NCBI GenBank assembly: GCA_964452915.1
Contig: CAYVNW010000034.1
Coordinates: forward strand, 1 to 34,656
Length of the DNA: 34,656 bases
Reading direction: 5' to 3'
Source of the DNA: Colivivens sp964452915
GTDB taxonomy: Bacteria; Bacteroidota; Bacteroidia; Bacteroidales; Bacteroidaceae
In this document: positions 23,773 through 31,333 of the stretch, piece by piece
How the letters are laid out: each line of letters starts with the position of its first letter
Position numbering within the stretch: the first letter of the stretch is position 1
Position numbers and translations under genes: made by a program
Notes under the pieces: model-generated
Seen by the model: only the letters and a program-made list of their open reading frames with translations
What the model was told of the DNA's origin: nothing
Database searches by the model: none

Positions 23773-24663
23773 TCACATTACGTTTAAGACTTGTTCTTTT
23801 ATTTGTTCCAATTCGTCTTTCATCTTGACGACGATATTTTGCATCTCTGCCAAATTCGACTTGCTTCCTGTAGTGTTGATTTCGCGACCCATCTCTTGTG
23901 CTATAAATCCGAGCTTTTTCCCTTGACCTTTACCTTGCTCTAAGGTTTCGATGAAATACTTCAAATGGTTTGTCAGACGTTGTTTTTCCTCTGAAATATC
24001 GAGTTTCTCAATGTAATAGATCATTTCCTGCTCAAGGCGGTTTTTATCGTATTCCACTTCAGGAATCTGTTCCAATCCATTTATGATACGCTGGCGAATC
24101 TTTGCTGTACGGTCTTTTTCGTATGGCTCTATGCTTGCAAGCAGGTCTGTGATGTTGCTGATCTTCTCACGGAACTTCTTTTCCAGTGCCACTCCTTCTT
24201 GCTTACGGAATTCTACCAACTGTTCCACTGCTTGTTCGATTGCTGATTTAGTGACTTTCCATTCTTCCTCGGACAGTTCCTCAACTTCTGTCTTTGTCGT
24301 TACGTCGGGTAATTTGAGCAGCACTTGCATCCAATCGGTTACTGTCAGCTGCTTGTCATTACCGATATTGAGTTCTTGTGCGATGATTTTGATTTGATTA
24401 TAATAGTCTGCGATCAATTTTGTATTGATGGGTGTTGCCGTTTGCCCTGCATCCTGCTCAGTCCACAATACGAAGTCAACCTTGCCTCTTTCCAGTTTAG
24501 ATGCAATGAAACTTCTGATTTCCATTTCCTTGTCGCGGTATAAAGGTGCTATTCGTGTCGAAAGGTCAAGTGCCTTACTGTTGAGTGACTTAATTTCTAC
24601 ATGAATCTTCTTGCCTTTATATTCTGTTACGCTCTTACCGTAGCCTGTCATTGATTGTATCAT
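23773..24663 (-). CDS. yicC: YicC/YloC-family endoribonuclease
   Basis: A 296-residue protein beginning MIQSMTGYGKSV, the family's characteristic start, with EIKSLNSKALDL following. The C-terminal region has the conserved block GRKLGFIAQEMGREINT in the form GKKLGFIAQEMGREINTTGS, followed by KMKDELEQIKEQVLNVM. Family members act on RNA (E. coli YicC promotes decay of the sRNA RyhB, and relatives are metal-dependent endoribonucleases). It heads the minus-strand operon with gmk and nadD. Confidence 0.93.
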   Translation of the reverse strand: MIQSMTGYGKSVTEYKGKKIHVEIKSLNSKALDLSTRIAPLYRDKEMEIRSFIASKLERGKVDFVLWTEQDAGQTATPINTKLIADYYNQIKIIAQELNIGNDKQLTVTDWMQVLLKLPDVTTKTEVEELSEEEWKVTKSAIEQAVEQLVEFRKQEGVALEKKFREKISNITDLLASIEPYEKDRTAKIRQRIINGLEQIPEVEYDKNRLEQEMIYYIEKLDISEEKQRLTNHLKYFIETLEQGKGQGKKLGFIAQEMGREINTTGSKSNLAEMQNIVVKMKDELEQIKEQVLNVM

Positions 24664-24689
24664 AATACTACACTTCTATAATCTTCATG

Positions 24690-24697
24690 CAAAGATA
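24690..24697 (-). promoter_or_regulatory. -7 element of the yicC-gmk-nadD operon
   Basis: TATCTTTG on the minus strand, 26 bases before the yicC ATG, in a very A/T-rich stretch. No TTG sits at the standard distance upstream (the nearest has a spacer of 14 bases). Confidence 0.55.
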
Positions 24698-25008
24698 TAA
24701 AAAAATAATGACAATTATAGGGTTTGTGTCTTTTGATTAATGATTGTAACGGACTTTGAATCCGATTATTCTAATTGTGCGTACTTGTAATGATATTAAG
24801 AGCCTGTAGTTGCTTGTTATAGATCTGCAATGCAAGCGGTATCAGAATTAAAAAAATTTCAGCACGAACAGTTCATAACCTTTATACTCGTATTCGGAGA
24901 CTCCATCAGTTTGTCTTAAAACTTTTTATTCCTCTTTTGATAAGGAAAACTCCTGCCTACATACAAAATATTACTGATGGTAGAAGAAGCTGGTATGAAA
25001 ATTTTTTT

Positions 25009-25016
25009 TACCTTTG
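25009..25016 (+). promoter_or_regulatory. Possible -7 element before the unknown 114-aa gene
   Basis: TACCTTTG in a T-rich context matches the -7 consensus; no clear TTG is found 19-21 bases upstream. It is 350 bases from the next confident start codon, so it would produce a long leader or an independent small RNA. Confidence 0.45.
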
Positions 25017-25367
25017 CATGCGAATTGTTAATTTGAAATTAATGATAAATGATTGTTATATGCAAGTCTCAGATATTATAATACGCCGGCTTTGGGTTGT
25101 CAGGCGCCTTTCTCTGACGGTAAGTGCTTATGCTTTTGCCAGGTTTGTTGGGGGGGGGATTTTTTGCGCTCATGAAATTGCATCAGTTGATAGAAATAGT
25201 AAGTTGGGTCGCTCTTGTAAAATGATATTGTTTCGTGACCAAAGACTTAATAATTGAATGCAAACGGCAATAAAAGAAGGTGAATTGCCAGTCACTCAAG
25301 AGATTAATTAGATCAAACAATTCAAACAAGAGTAATTACTTAATAACGCACCCAAAACCGACTCACA

Positions 25368-25712
25368 ATGGCAGGTTTATTTGCAGGCATAATGACACCA
25401 TTTCAAAGTATATACGCACAGTGGTATCTTAGAAAATGGAGTAAGAAAACGGATTTTGAAAAAAACGGCTACTACAATGTTAAACGTACTTATTCGTTTG
25501 TAACCGGAACAAAGTACGTTGATTTGTATTGGACTATTCATGATACAAAACACCGTCATAATTCTCCAGGACACTGGGATCCCATTACTTTATATGACAG
25601 AGTGTTGGTAAACAGAGTGAAGCCTGGAATCAGACGAATAGAAAATGGGGAATTAGAGCAAACGAAAGAAGAAATTATGGTGAAGGCTCGTGAATCAAGA
25701 GTGAAGTATTGA
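25368..25712 (+). CDS. Hypothetical 114-residue basic protein
   Basis: Starts MAGLFAGIMTPFQSIYAQWY and is rich in Lys, Arg, Tyr and Trp (YLRKWSKKTDFEKNGYYNVKRTYSF), ending KARESRVKY. The short hydrophobic N-terminus is not a typical signal peptide. The TKHRHNSPGHWD segment holds four His and an Asp in about 12 residues and could bind metal, but this is only an observation. I do not recognise a family. It stands alone between a long non-coding leader and the promoter of the lipoprotein/OmpA pair. Codon use looks like neighbouring genes and the frame is clean, so it is probably real. Confidence 0.6.
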   Translation: MAGLFAGIMTPFQSIYAQWYLRKWSKKTDFEKNGYYNVKRTYSFVTGTKYVDLYWTIHDTKHRHNSPGHWDPITLYDRVLVNRVKPGIRRIENGELEQTKEEIMVKARESRVKY

Positions 25713-25853
25713 TACAATTTAGTTCCGGTGGGTATCCCATTTTGTACAATGGCATTCAGATATTTTGCACGGCTCGTTGTGACTTATAAGTGTTATTTAC
25801 AAATCCCTAATAGAGTATATGAATCTTATGACGTTCTTTTTTATAAAAAATTT

Positions 25854-25882
25854 TTGGTTATAAATAATAATGTGTACCTTTG
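25854..25882 (+). promoter_or_regulatory. Promoter of the lipoprotein/OmpA pair
   Basis: TTG (25854-25856, within TTTTTGG), an 18-base spacer and TACCTTTG (25875-25882). It gives an A/T-rich leader of about 80 bases, with no strong hairpin, before the lipoprotein ATG at 25970. Confidence 0.75.
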
Positions 25883-25969
25883 CAGCTAAGAATTAGTAGA
25901 TGCATAAAAAGAAAATGATGATTGTAGAAATAAATTAATTAATTATTTTATATAAAGTTGAACAAGAAC

Positions 25970-28717
25970 ATGAAGAAATTTTTCACTTCCGTGCTCATGC
26001 TATCAATAGTATTTGTTAGCATGAATGTATTCAATTCATGTAAAGATCATGATGAAGACGAATACAACGATTTGTTGATAAATATCAACAAGAACGATGC
26101 TGATATTCGTGAACTCATAAGCACGAATTACAACAACTTGAAACGTATTACTGATGATTTGGCAGAAGCACAGCGTCAGTGCCAGGCTAACTGCAGTACT
26201 GAGTTTGTCAGAGTCAACTCAATGATCGCAAATGTAAACAATTGGAACAAGTCTCAGAGCGACAGCTTGCTTACTGCGTTTAACAAAATTGCCTCATTGG
26301 AGTCTGCAGACGTTCTTCTCCAGTCTCAGATTGACGGTATCAACAACGTAATCGCTGGCCTTAGGGATAGTGTTAATACTAACACTTCTAATATCAGCAC
26401 TCTGTTTGCTTTGGAACATACACTCGACAGTACTGTCAACGATCTTTCCTCAAGCCTTACAGCTCTTCAGGGTCGTGTTGGTGACGTAAATGCCCGCATC
26501 GACAGCTTGAAGGAGAAAGTTGACGACCGCTTTGTTACAATTGAAAGTAACTTGTCAAATGTTTCTAAGGTTGCAAATGAGGCACTCCAGCGTGCTCAGA
26601 ACGATTCTGCTTGGATTAAGTCATTGGAAACTCTTGTAGATGACTATAACACAAAAGTTAATGGTCGTGTGGACTCTCTTAGAGATGTTGTAAACAATCG
26701 TGTGGATTCTCTTTCAAGTGTCGCACTTAGTTTGGCAGATGAGTTGAATACAGCTCGTGCAAACCTTGAGCAGGCTGACTCTTTGCTCAATGTGCAAGAT
26801 TCGTTGCTGATGCTTTCAATCAGCAATCTTAACCACTCTGTTAACAACATCAACGACGTTAAGATTCCTGCAATTGAATCTAAGCTTGATGACCTTGAGG
26901 CAAAGGATACTGAACTGTCTGACGCTATCAGTGCCCTCACAACCCGTGTTGAAAATAATGAGCAGGCTATCAATGGCTTGTCAGATAAGATCAATGATAT
27001 AACCGACCGCCTTGACAATGTTGATGAAGCTCTCAAGAGTCTTATCACAGGCATCATTGTTCAGGGAACATATAATCCGGTATTTGGATCTATATCACTT
27101 CCTGTAGGTATCAACTCAAATGTACTTATCGCATACTATGGAACAAACGACAATCCGGTTGTATTCCCTACAAGTGCAGCAGCTAATTATGTAAAGAACT
27201 CAGATGTCCTGACTGACGCTGATATTGCTATTATAAGCAATGGGTTGACTACTTATCGCGCAAATGGCAACACTACATTGTTTAATGAAACTGATGACAA
27301 TGCAGGAACAATCTATGTAACTGTCAATCCTAATACAGTTGACTTCGCAGGTCAGGATCTTGTGTTGGTTAACTCAAAGGATGAAGAGTCCGGTATCAAA
27401 CTGACATCTCTTAAGAAGGAGACTGATACAGAACTTATGTTCGGTTACACTCGTTCTGCATCGAACAATGGTTTCTATTCAGCAAAGGCAAGTGTAAGCT
27501 TTGATGAGATTGACAATGTAAAGGTTAACATTGAATCAGGCTTGAAAGACGCATTCAAAAACGCACTCAACCAGCGTACAGCTGCAAGCGTTGCAACATT
27601 GGCAGGCAAGCTCTACAATCAATTCAATGGAATAGTACCGGCAAATGCTCTTAAAGCATCTTGGTCTGATTACAATGGAGAGCACAGTGTTTACTCTCAA
27701 TATGGCATTGCTGCTACAGCAATCAAACCTCTTTCATTTGCCTTCCTTGAGAATGTAAACTATACAAGTGTTCCTGGATACGAACGTGTATGGAATTTCA
27801 TAGATGAGCTCGCAGGTGACTTCCGTTATAAGATTGCGTCAAGTTGGCCTTCAATCAACAGTCTATCTGCGCCGACTATTACTCAAATCAGCATAGATAC
27901 TGATGATATCAGTGAGGATTTCAATATTAAACTCCAGTTCACTCTGCCATCAACGTATCTTGGAACAACAGACGAGGATGGATATCTTGCAGTTTATTAT
28001 AAGGACACTCATGACCTTGCTGGTTATGTAAAGGCTGGTAAAATCGAATACAACGATGCTACTGGCGAATATGTTATGACAATTGAAGGTGCCGACCTTC
28101 GTCCTGAGGTTCATGACCTGTACACAAAGATACAGACTTCGCTCAATGAAGCTCTTGTTGATTATAACGGTCAGGTCGCAGACTTTGTTGAAGATGTCAA
28201 TGATCTCCTTGATCAGCTTAACGACATTGAGACTGGCATGACAAACGCAATAGCGAGCCTTGAGAATAAGCTCCTGACTTATCTCGACAAGGTTAATGAA
28301 AAGCTTTGCAGTGTAATCAATAATGCAAACGCTAAAATACAACCAGTGCTCGTGGTTTCTGACAACAACGGAACTCACTTTGGAAGCAAGGCAAAGAACG
28401 CTCCTTCTACGGTTGCGTCTGCAAGCGTCACTTTGCACCCAACTACTTACACAGCTGAAATAGTGGCTCCTGCATTCAAGAAGCATGTAGCTTGTACAAA
28501 CGTGTTCAAGAATACAGCAAGCGCACAGGCTGGTGATAGCGAATGTTTGGCAGTCCTCAATGCGGTTAATGCACAGAATAATGTCAATACAGTTATTGAA
28601 GGTAATGTTCGCTCAATACCTGTAACATTGACTTCCGGCTATGTATATGAGTTCGCTTATTCAGCTCTTGACTATTCAGGCAAGATCTCAATGCATAAGT
28701 ACTATGTTCAATATTAA
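25970..28717 (+). CDS. Large coiled-coil lipoprotein, probably surface exposed
   Basis: 915 residues from ATG 25970; a TTG four codons upstream is a weaker start. The N-terminus is a lipoprotein signal with lipobox FNSC (Cys24), and the mature protein begins CKDHDEDEYND: an acidic stretch right after the lipidated Cys, which in Bacteroidetes can act as a surface-export signal. Residues of about 30-360 are a long Asp/Asn/Ser/Leu-rich coiled coil with repeated VDSL/DSLL heptads. A beta-type domain starts near 366 (YNPVFGSISLPVGINSNVLI), and a second helical segment lies at about 725-780. The layout is that of a stalk with a head. No enzymatic motif is visible. The OmpA gene follows 43 bases later without a promoter or terminator, so the pair is probably co-expressed and may act together at the outer membrane. 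Confidence 0.75.
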   Translation: MKKFFTSVLMLSIVFVSMNVFNSCKDHDEDEYNDLLININKNDADIRELISTNYNNLKRITDDLAEAQRQCQANCSTEFVRVNSMIANVNNWNKSQSDSLLTAFNKIASLESADVLLQSQIDGINNVIAGLRDSVNTNTSNISTLFALEHTLDSTVNDLSSSLTALQGRVGDVNARIDSLKEKVDDRFVTIESNLSNVSKVANEALQRAQNDSAWIKSLETLVDDYNTKVNGRVDSLRDVVNNRVDSLSSVALSLADELNTARANLEQADSLLNVQDSLLMLSISNLNHSVNNINDVKIPAIESKLDDLEAKDTELSDAISALTTRVENNEQAINGLSDKINDITDRLDNVDEALKSLITGIIVQGTYNPVFGSISLPVGINSNVLIAYYGTNDNPVVFPTSAAANYVKNSDVLTDADIAIISNGLTTYRANGNTTLFNETDDNAGTIYVTVNPNTVDFAGQDLVLVNSKDEESGIKLTSLKKETDTELMFGYTRSASNNGFYSAKASVSFDEIDNVKVNIESGLKDAFKNALNQRTAASVATLAGKLYNQFNGIVPANALKASWSDYNGEHSVYSQYGIAATAIKPLSFAFLENVNYTSVPGYERVWNFIDELAGDFRYKIASSWPSINSLSAPTITQISIDTDDISEDFNIKLQFTLPSTYLGTTDEDGYLAVYYKDTHDLAGYVKAGKIEYNDATGEYVMTIEGADLRPEVHDLYTKIQTSLNEALVDYNGQVADFVEDVNDLLDQLNDIETGMTNAIASLENKLLTYLDKVNEKLCSVINNANAKIQPVLVVSDNNGTHFGSKAKNAPSTVASASVTLHPTTYTAEIVAPAFKKHVACTNVFKNTASAQAGDSECLAVLNAVNAQNNVNTVIEGNVRSIPVTLTSGYVYEFAYSALDYSGKISMHKYYVQY

Positions 28718-28760
28718 ATTAGAGATACACATTATTATATAATAGTAAAACATTTGAATT

Positions 28761-29885
28761 ATGATAAAGCAAGTTTTATTTGCAGCAGTCCTGACATTTG
28801 GCGCAATGAGTGCATCTGCACAGGAACAAAAGACCATAGAGGTTTTCCAACCACACTGGTATGTTCAGGCACAGGGTGGTGCTCAATATACAGAAGGTGA
28901 GCGTGCATTCAAGCATCTTGTATCACCAAACGTCCAAGTTGCTGGTGGATACAACTTCAGCCCTATATTCGGCGTAAGATTGTCAGTTAATGCTTGGCAG
29001 AGCAAGGGTGGTTCTGAGATCCAAGATAAGGAGTATGGTTGGAAATGGAAGTATGTAACCCCTGGGGTTGATGCTACATTCAACCTCTCAAACGCATTGT
29101 TCGGCTATAACGCAAAACGTGTATTCAATTTCAGTGTGCTTGCAGGATTTGGTGCCAATATCGCATTCGATAACGATGAGGCATGCGATGTAAATAAGGA
29201 ACTTGTAGGACTTTATGGTACTGCAAGACCATCTGAGGATCAGTGGTTGCGTTATTTGTGGGATGGTACAAAGTGCCGCCTCAATGGCCGTCTTGGCTTT
29301 GCTGCTGACTTCCGCATCAATGATGTTATCTCTCTCGGACTTGAAGGTCAGTTCAATATAATTAATGACCACTACAATTCAAAGAAAGCTCCAAACCCGG
29401 ACTTCTATTATAACCTACTTGGAGGCATCAAGATTGCTCTCGGCAAAACTCACAAGACAAAGGTTTTTGAGGCTCCGGCTCCAAAAATCATTGAGCGTAT
29501 CGTTGAGAAACCTGTAGAGAAGGTCGTTGAGAAAGTCGTTGAGACGAAAGAGGTAGTAAGGGAGCCTCTCCGTCGTGATGTGTTCTTTACAATTTCAAGC
29601 ACTGCAATCTCAAAGACTGAGATGGTTAAGGTAGAGGAGATTGCTGCTTACCTGAATAAGTACAAAGATGCAAAAGTAAGCATCACAGGTTATGCTGACA
29701 AAGGCACTGGTAACGCAAAGATCAATAAATCACTTTCAGAGCGTCGTGCTCAAGTCGTTGCAGATACTCTTATCAAACAGTTTGGTATTTCCTCTGACCG
29801 TATCAAGGTCGATTCTAAGGGTGATACAGAACAACCATTTGATATTGACGTTCAGAATCGTGTAAGTATTTGCGTAGCAGAGTAA
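28761..29885 (+). CDS. OmpA-family outer-membrane protein with peptidoglycan-binding domain
   Basis: A 374-residue protein with a signal peptide ending ASAQ. Residues about 25-230 form a small outer-membrane barrel (WYVQAQGGAQYTEGERAF, VAGGYNFSPIFGVRL, LLGGIKIALG). A linker of Val-Glu-Lys repeats (ERIVEKPVEKVVEKVVE) follows. About residues 272-374 are an OmpA domain, with VSITGYADKGTGNAKIN followed by KSLSERRAQVVADTL containing the conserved Asp and Arg for diaminopimelate binding. It tethers the outer membrane to peptidoglycan. It follows the coiled-coil lipoprotein by 43 bases and is closed by a hairpin terminator. Confidence 0.92.
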   Translation: MIKQVLFAAVLTFGAMSASAQEQKTIEVFQPHWYVQAQGGAQYTEGERAFKHLVSPNVQVAGGYNFSPIFGVRLSVNAWQSKGGSEIQDKEYGWKWKYVTPGVDATFNLSNALFGYNAKRVFNFSVLAGFGANIAFDNDEACDVNKELVGLYGTARPSEDQWLRYLWDGTKCRLNGRLGFAADFRINDVISLGLEGQFNIINDHYNSKKAPNPDFYYNLLGGIKIALGKTHKTKVFEAPAPKIIERIVEKPVEKVVEKVVETKEVVREPLRRDVFFTISSTAISKTEMVKVEEIAAYLNKYKDAKVSITGYADKGTGNAKINKSLSERRAQVVADTLIKQFGISSDRIKVDSKGDTEQPFDIDVQNRVSICVAE

Positions 29886-29906
29886 ATAGTTTCTCATGAT
29901 TGAAAA

Positions 29907-29953
29907 GGCTTGTTCCTGGACTTTTTATAAAGGTGGGAACAAGCCATTTTTAT
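29907..29953 (+). terminator. Rho-independent terminator after the OmpA gene
   Basis: GGCTTGTTCC (29907-29916) pairs with GGAACAAGCC (29936-29945); a 19-base loop separates the arms and ATTTTTAT follows. It lies 21 bases past the OmpA stop. The next gene starts at 29961, so its expression would need read-through or an unseen promoter. Confidence 0.8.
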
Positions 29954-29960
29954 AAAAGAC

Positions 29961-31175
29961 ATGAAAAGAATATTGATATTATTGATGCTTGTATCTGTTA
30001 CTGCACTTGCCGGCGCACAGTTGAACGGTAGCGGTTTCTACAGAGTCAGAAACTATGGTACCGACACCTATATTTGGGTTTGCGACAATACGGGTAGCAT
30101 AAACTACGCGACTACGAGTGCTGATATGGCTGCAATGCAACTTTGGAAAGGACTTGACAAAGCGATATCCGAACCCGCTTCTGTGCTCTATTTCGATGCG
30201 AAGGGAGGTAATAATTGGGATATAACAGCTCAAGGAACCAGTGTGCACAAGATTATCGGCCGTTATGTAGATGTAGAAACATCTGGATCAAGAAACGGAG
30301 TCACCTTCTATCAGGTCAGTGCTACCGAAGCCGGCATGACACTCTATTTGTCGGATGTGGGCAGTTGGGGAGGAAACTTTAATGTACTTGGAACCAACGG
30401 ACAAGGTTCGACGCGGCGTTGGATTGTAGAGCCAATTGATGCATCAACTGATTGCTATTTTGGAATAGAACCAACACTGACTGTGGGCGATAAGTATTAT
30501 GCTCCATTTTATGCCGACTTTGCTTTCTCGTTCGCTTCAACAGGCATGAAGGCGTATTACGTAAGTAAGGTTGATGGAAACATCGCGGTAATTTCAGAAA
30601 TCAAGGAAGATGTAATCCCTGCTTCGACTCCTGTCATTATCGAGTGCTCGTCGGCTGACAAGTCAGACAACAGGCTCAACCTATATACTGGCGATTATCC
30701 TGCTGTGTCTGGAAATTTTTTGAAAGGCGTATTCTTCTGCAATGAGTTCCGTGACAAGTCGAAAGATGCAATCACAGCATTTGATTCCTCAACTATGCGT
30801 GTTTGGAGCATGAATGCAGAAGGTAAGCTTTCCCTTGGGTCGGATGTCTCACAGCTGCATGTGAATTGGTGGGGCGATGACGGCAAACGTTATTTAAACG
30901 CAAACGAATCATATCTTCCTGTTGCTGACGGTACTGCAACTGAAATGACTGTCATGACAGAGGAAGAATATGCTGATTACAAACCTGACGTTCCTGCTGA
31001 TCCGGTTGACATTAATTATGATGGCTCTATAGACACTCAAGATGTTCTTGACTTGTATGAGGTTATAAGATCATCTGTTAGTGGTGAAGTTGACAGTAAA
31101 TATGATATTAACGGAGATGGCAGAGTAGATACACAGGATGTATTACTTATATATGAATACATTCGCCAACATTAA
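29961..31175 (+). CDS. Secreted protein with C-terminal dockerin-like calcium-binding repeats
   Basis: A 404-residue protein with a signal peptide ending LAGAQ. The body (about 20-340) is a beta-rich sequence with no motif I recognise. It includes GKYYAPFYADFAFSF-like text (YYAPFYADFAFSFASTGMKA) and AYYVSKVDGN, a pattern seen in Bacteroidales surface proteins. The C-terminus carries two dockerin type I-like EF-hand loops: DINYDGSIDTQDVLDLY (from 349) and DINGDGRVDTQDVLLIY (from 382), each with the D-x-N-x-D-G-x-x-D-x-x-D calcium ligands. Such pairs bind cohesins in cellulosomes; in Bacteroidales their partner is usually unknown. It lies between two terminators, without a clear promoter of its own. 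Confidence 0.8.
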   Translation: MKRILILLMLVSVTALAGAQLNGSGFYRVRNYGTDTYIWVCDNTGSINYATTSADMAAMQLWKGLDKAISEPASVLYFDAKGGNNWDITAQGTSVHKIIGRYVDVETSGSRNGVTFYQVSATEAGMTLYLSDVGSWGGNFNVLGTNGQGSTRRWIVEPIDASTDCYFGIEPTLTVGDKYYAPFYADFAFSFASTGMKAYYVSKVDGNIAVISEIKEDVIPASTPVIIECSSADKSDNRLNLYTGDYPAVSGNFLKGVFFCNEFRDKSKDAITAFDSSTMRVWSMNAEGKLSLGSDVSQLHVNWWGDDGKRYLNANESYLPVADGTATEMTVMTEEEYADYKPDVPADPVDINYDGSIDTQDVLDLYEVIRSSVSGEVDSKYDINGDGRVDTQDVLLIYEYIRQH

Positions 31176-31197
31176 CTGGCTGGTGTTTGCTCCAATA

Positions 31198-31240
31198 AAT
31201 AAAGCTGGGTTCCGCACGAATCCAGCTTTATTTTTATTTG
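31198..31240 (+). terminator. Strong hairpin terminator after the dockerin-like gene
   Basis: AATAAAGCTGG on the left (31198-31208) and CCAGCTTTATT on the right (31222-31232) pair perfectly, extended by a G-T pair and TTC/GAA around a CGCAC loop, then TTTATTTG. With A/T-rich arms on both sides it could also stop the convergent minus-strand gene ending at 31334. Confidence 0.88.
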
Positions 31241-31264
31241 CTCACAAGAGGACAGAGTCAACAC

Positions 31265-31312
31265 TTGCATCATAACCTCATGAAGTTTGCATCAAAGTCT
31301 CATGAAGTTTGC
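31265..31312. repeat. 22-bp tandem repeat between convergent genes
   Basis: CTCATGAAGTTTGC occurs at 31277-31290 and again at 31299-31312, a 22-bp period; the intervening TTGCATCA is matched by the same octamer at 31265-31272, 22 bp earlier. This makes about two and a half diverged copies. Confidence 0.7.
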
Positions 31313-31333
31313 CGCTTTTTTTAGTCAGTTACA

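Larger units (their letters stand above)
24664..25367. other. 700-bp non-coding stretch with G9 tract
   Basis: No gene is convincing here. The left end carries the yicC promoter. A plus-strand TACCTTTG at 25009-25016 could start a leader of about 345 bases for the next gene. Within it are a GC-rich segment (25083-25125, CGCCGGCTTTGGG and nearby TGTCAGGCGCC/TCTCTGACGG that could fold), a run of nine G at 25150-25158 followed by A and six T, and a 17-codon frame (25258-25311, MQTAIKEGELPVTQEIN). An open frame of 106 codons (24937-25257) spans it but has no recognisable features. A structured leader or small RNA is possible. Confidence 0.4.

Noticed and set aside
24937..25257. 106-codon plus-strand frame across the G9 tract
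   Set aside because: No recognisable domain, and the promoter-like element at 25009 lies inside it. The frame depends on the exact G-run length.
25258..25311. 17-codon frame MQTAIKEGELPVTQEIN
   Set aside because: Too short to support without expression data; mentioned only as part of the leader.
24664..25367. tRNA or known riboswitch in the long gap
   Set aside because: No cloverleaf or recognisable riboswitch core was found on reading either strand.
25729..25745. Small hairpin TGGGTATCCCA followed by TTTT after the 114-aa gene
   Set aside because: A four-base stem is too weak to call a terminator.
27950..28486. 178-codon minus-strand frame inside the lipoprotein gene
   Set aside because: Antisense shadow of a well-supported coding region with no domain of its own.
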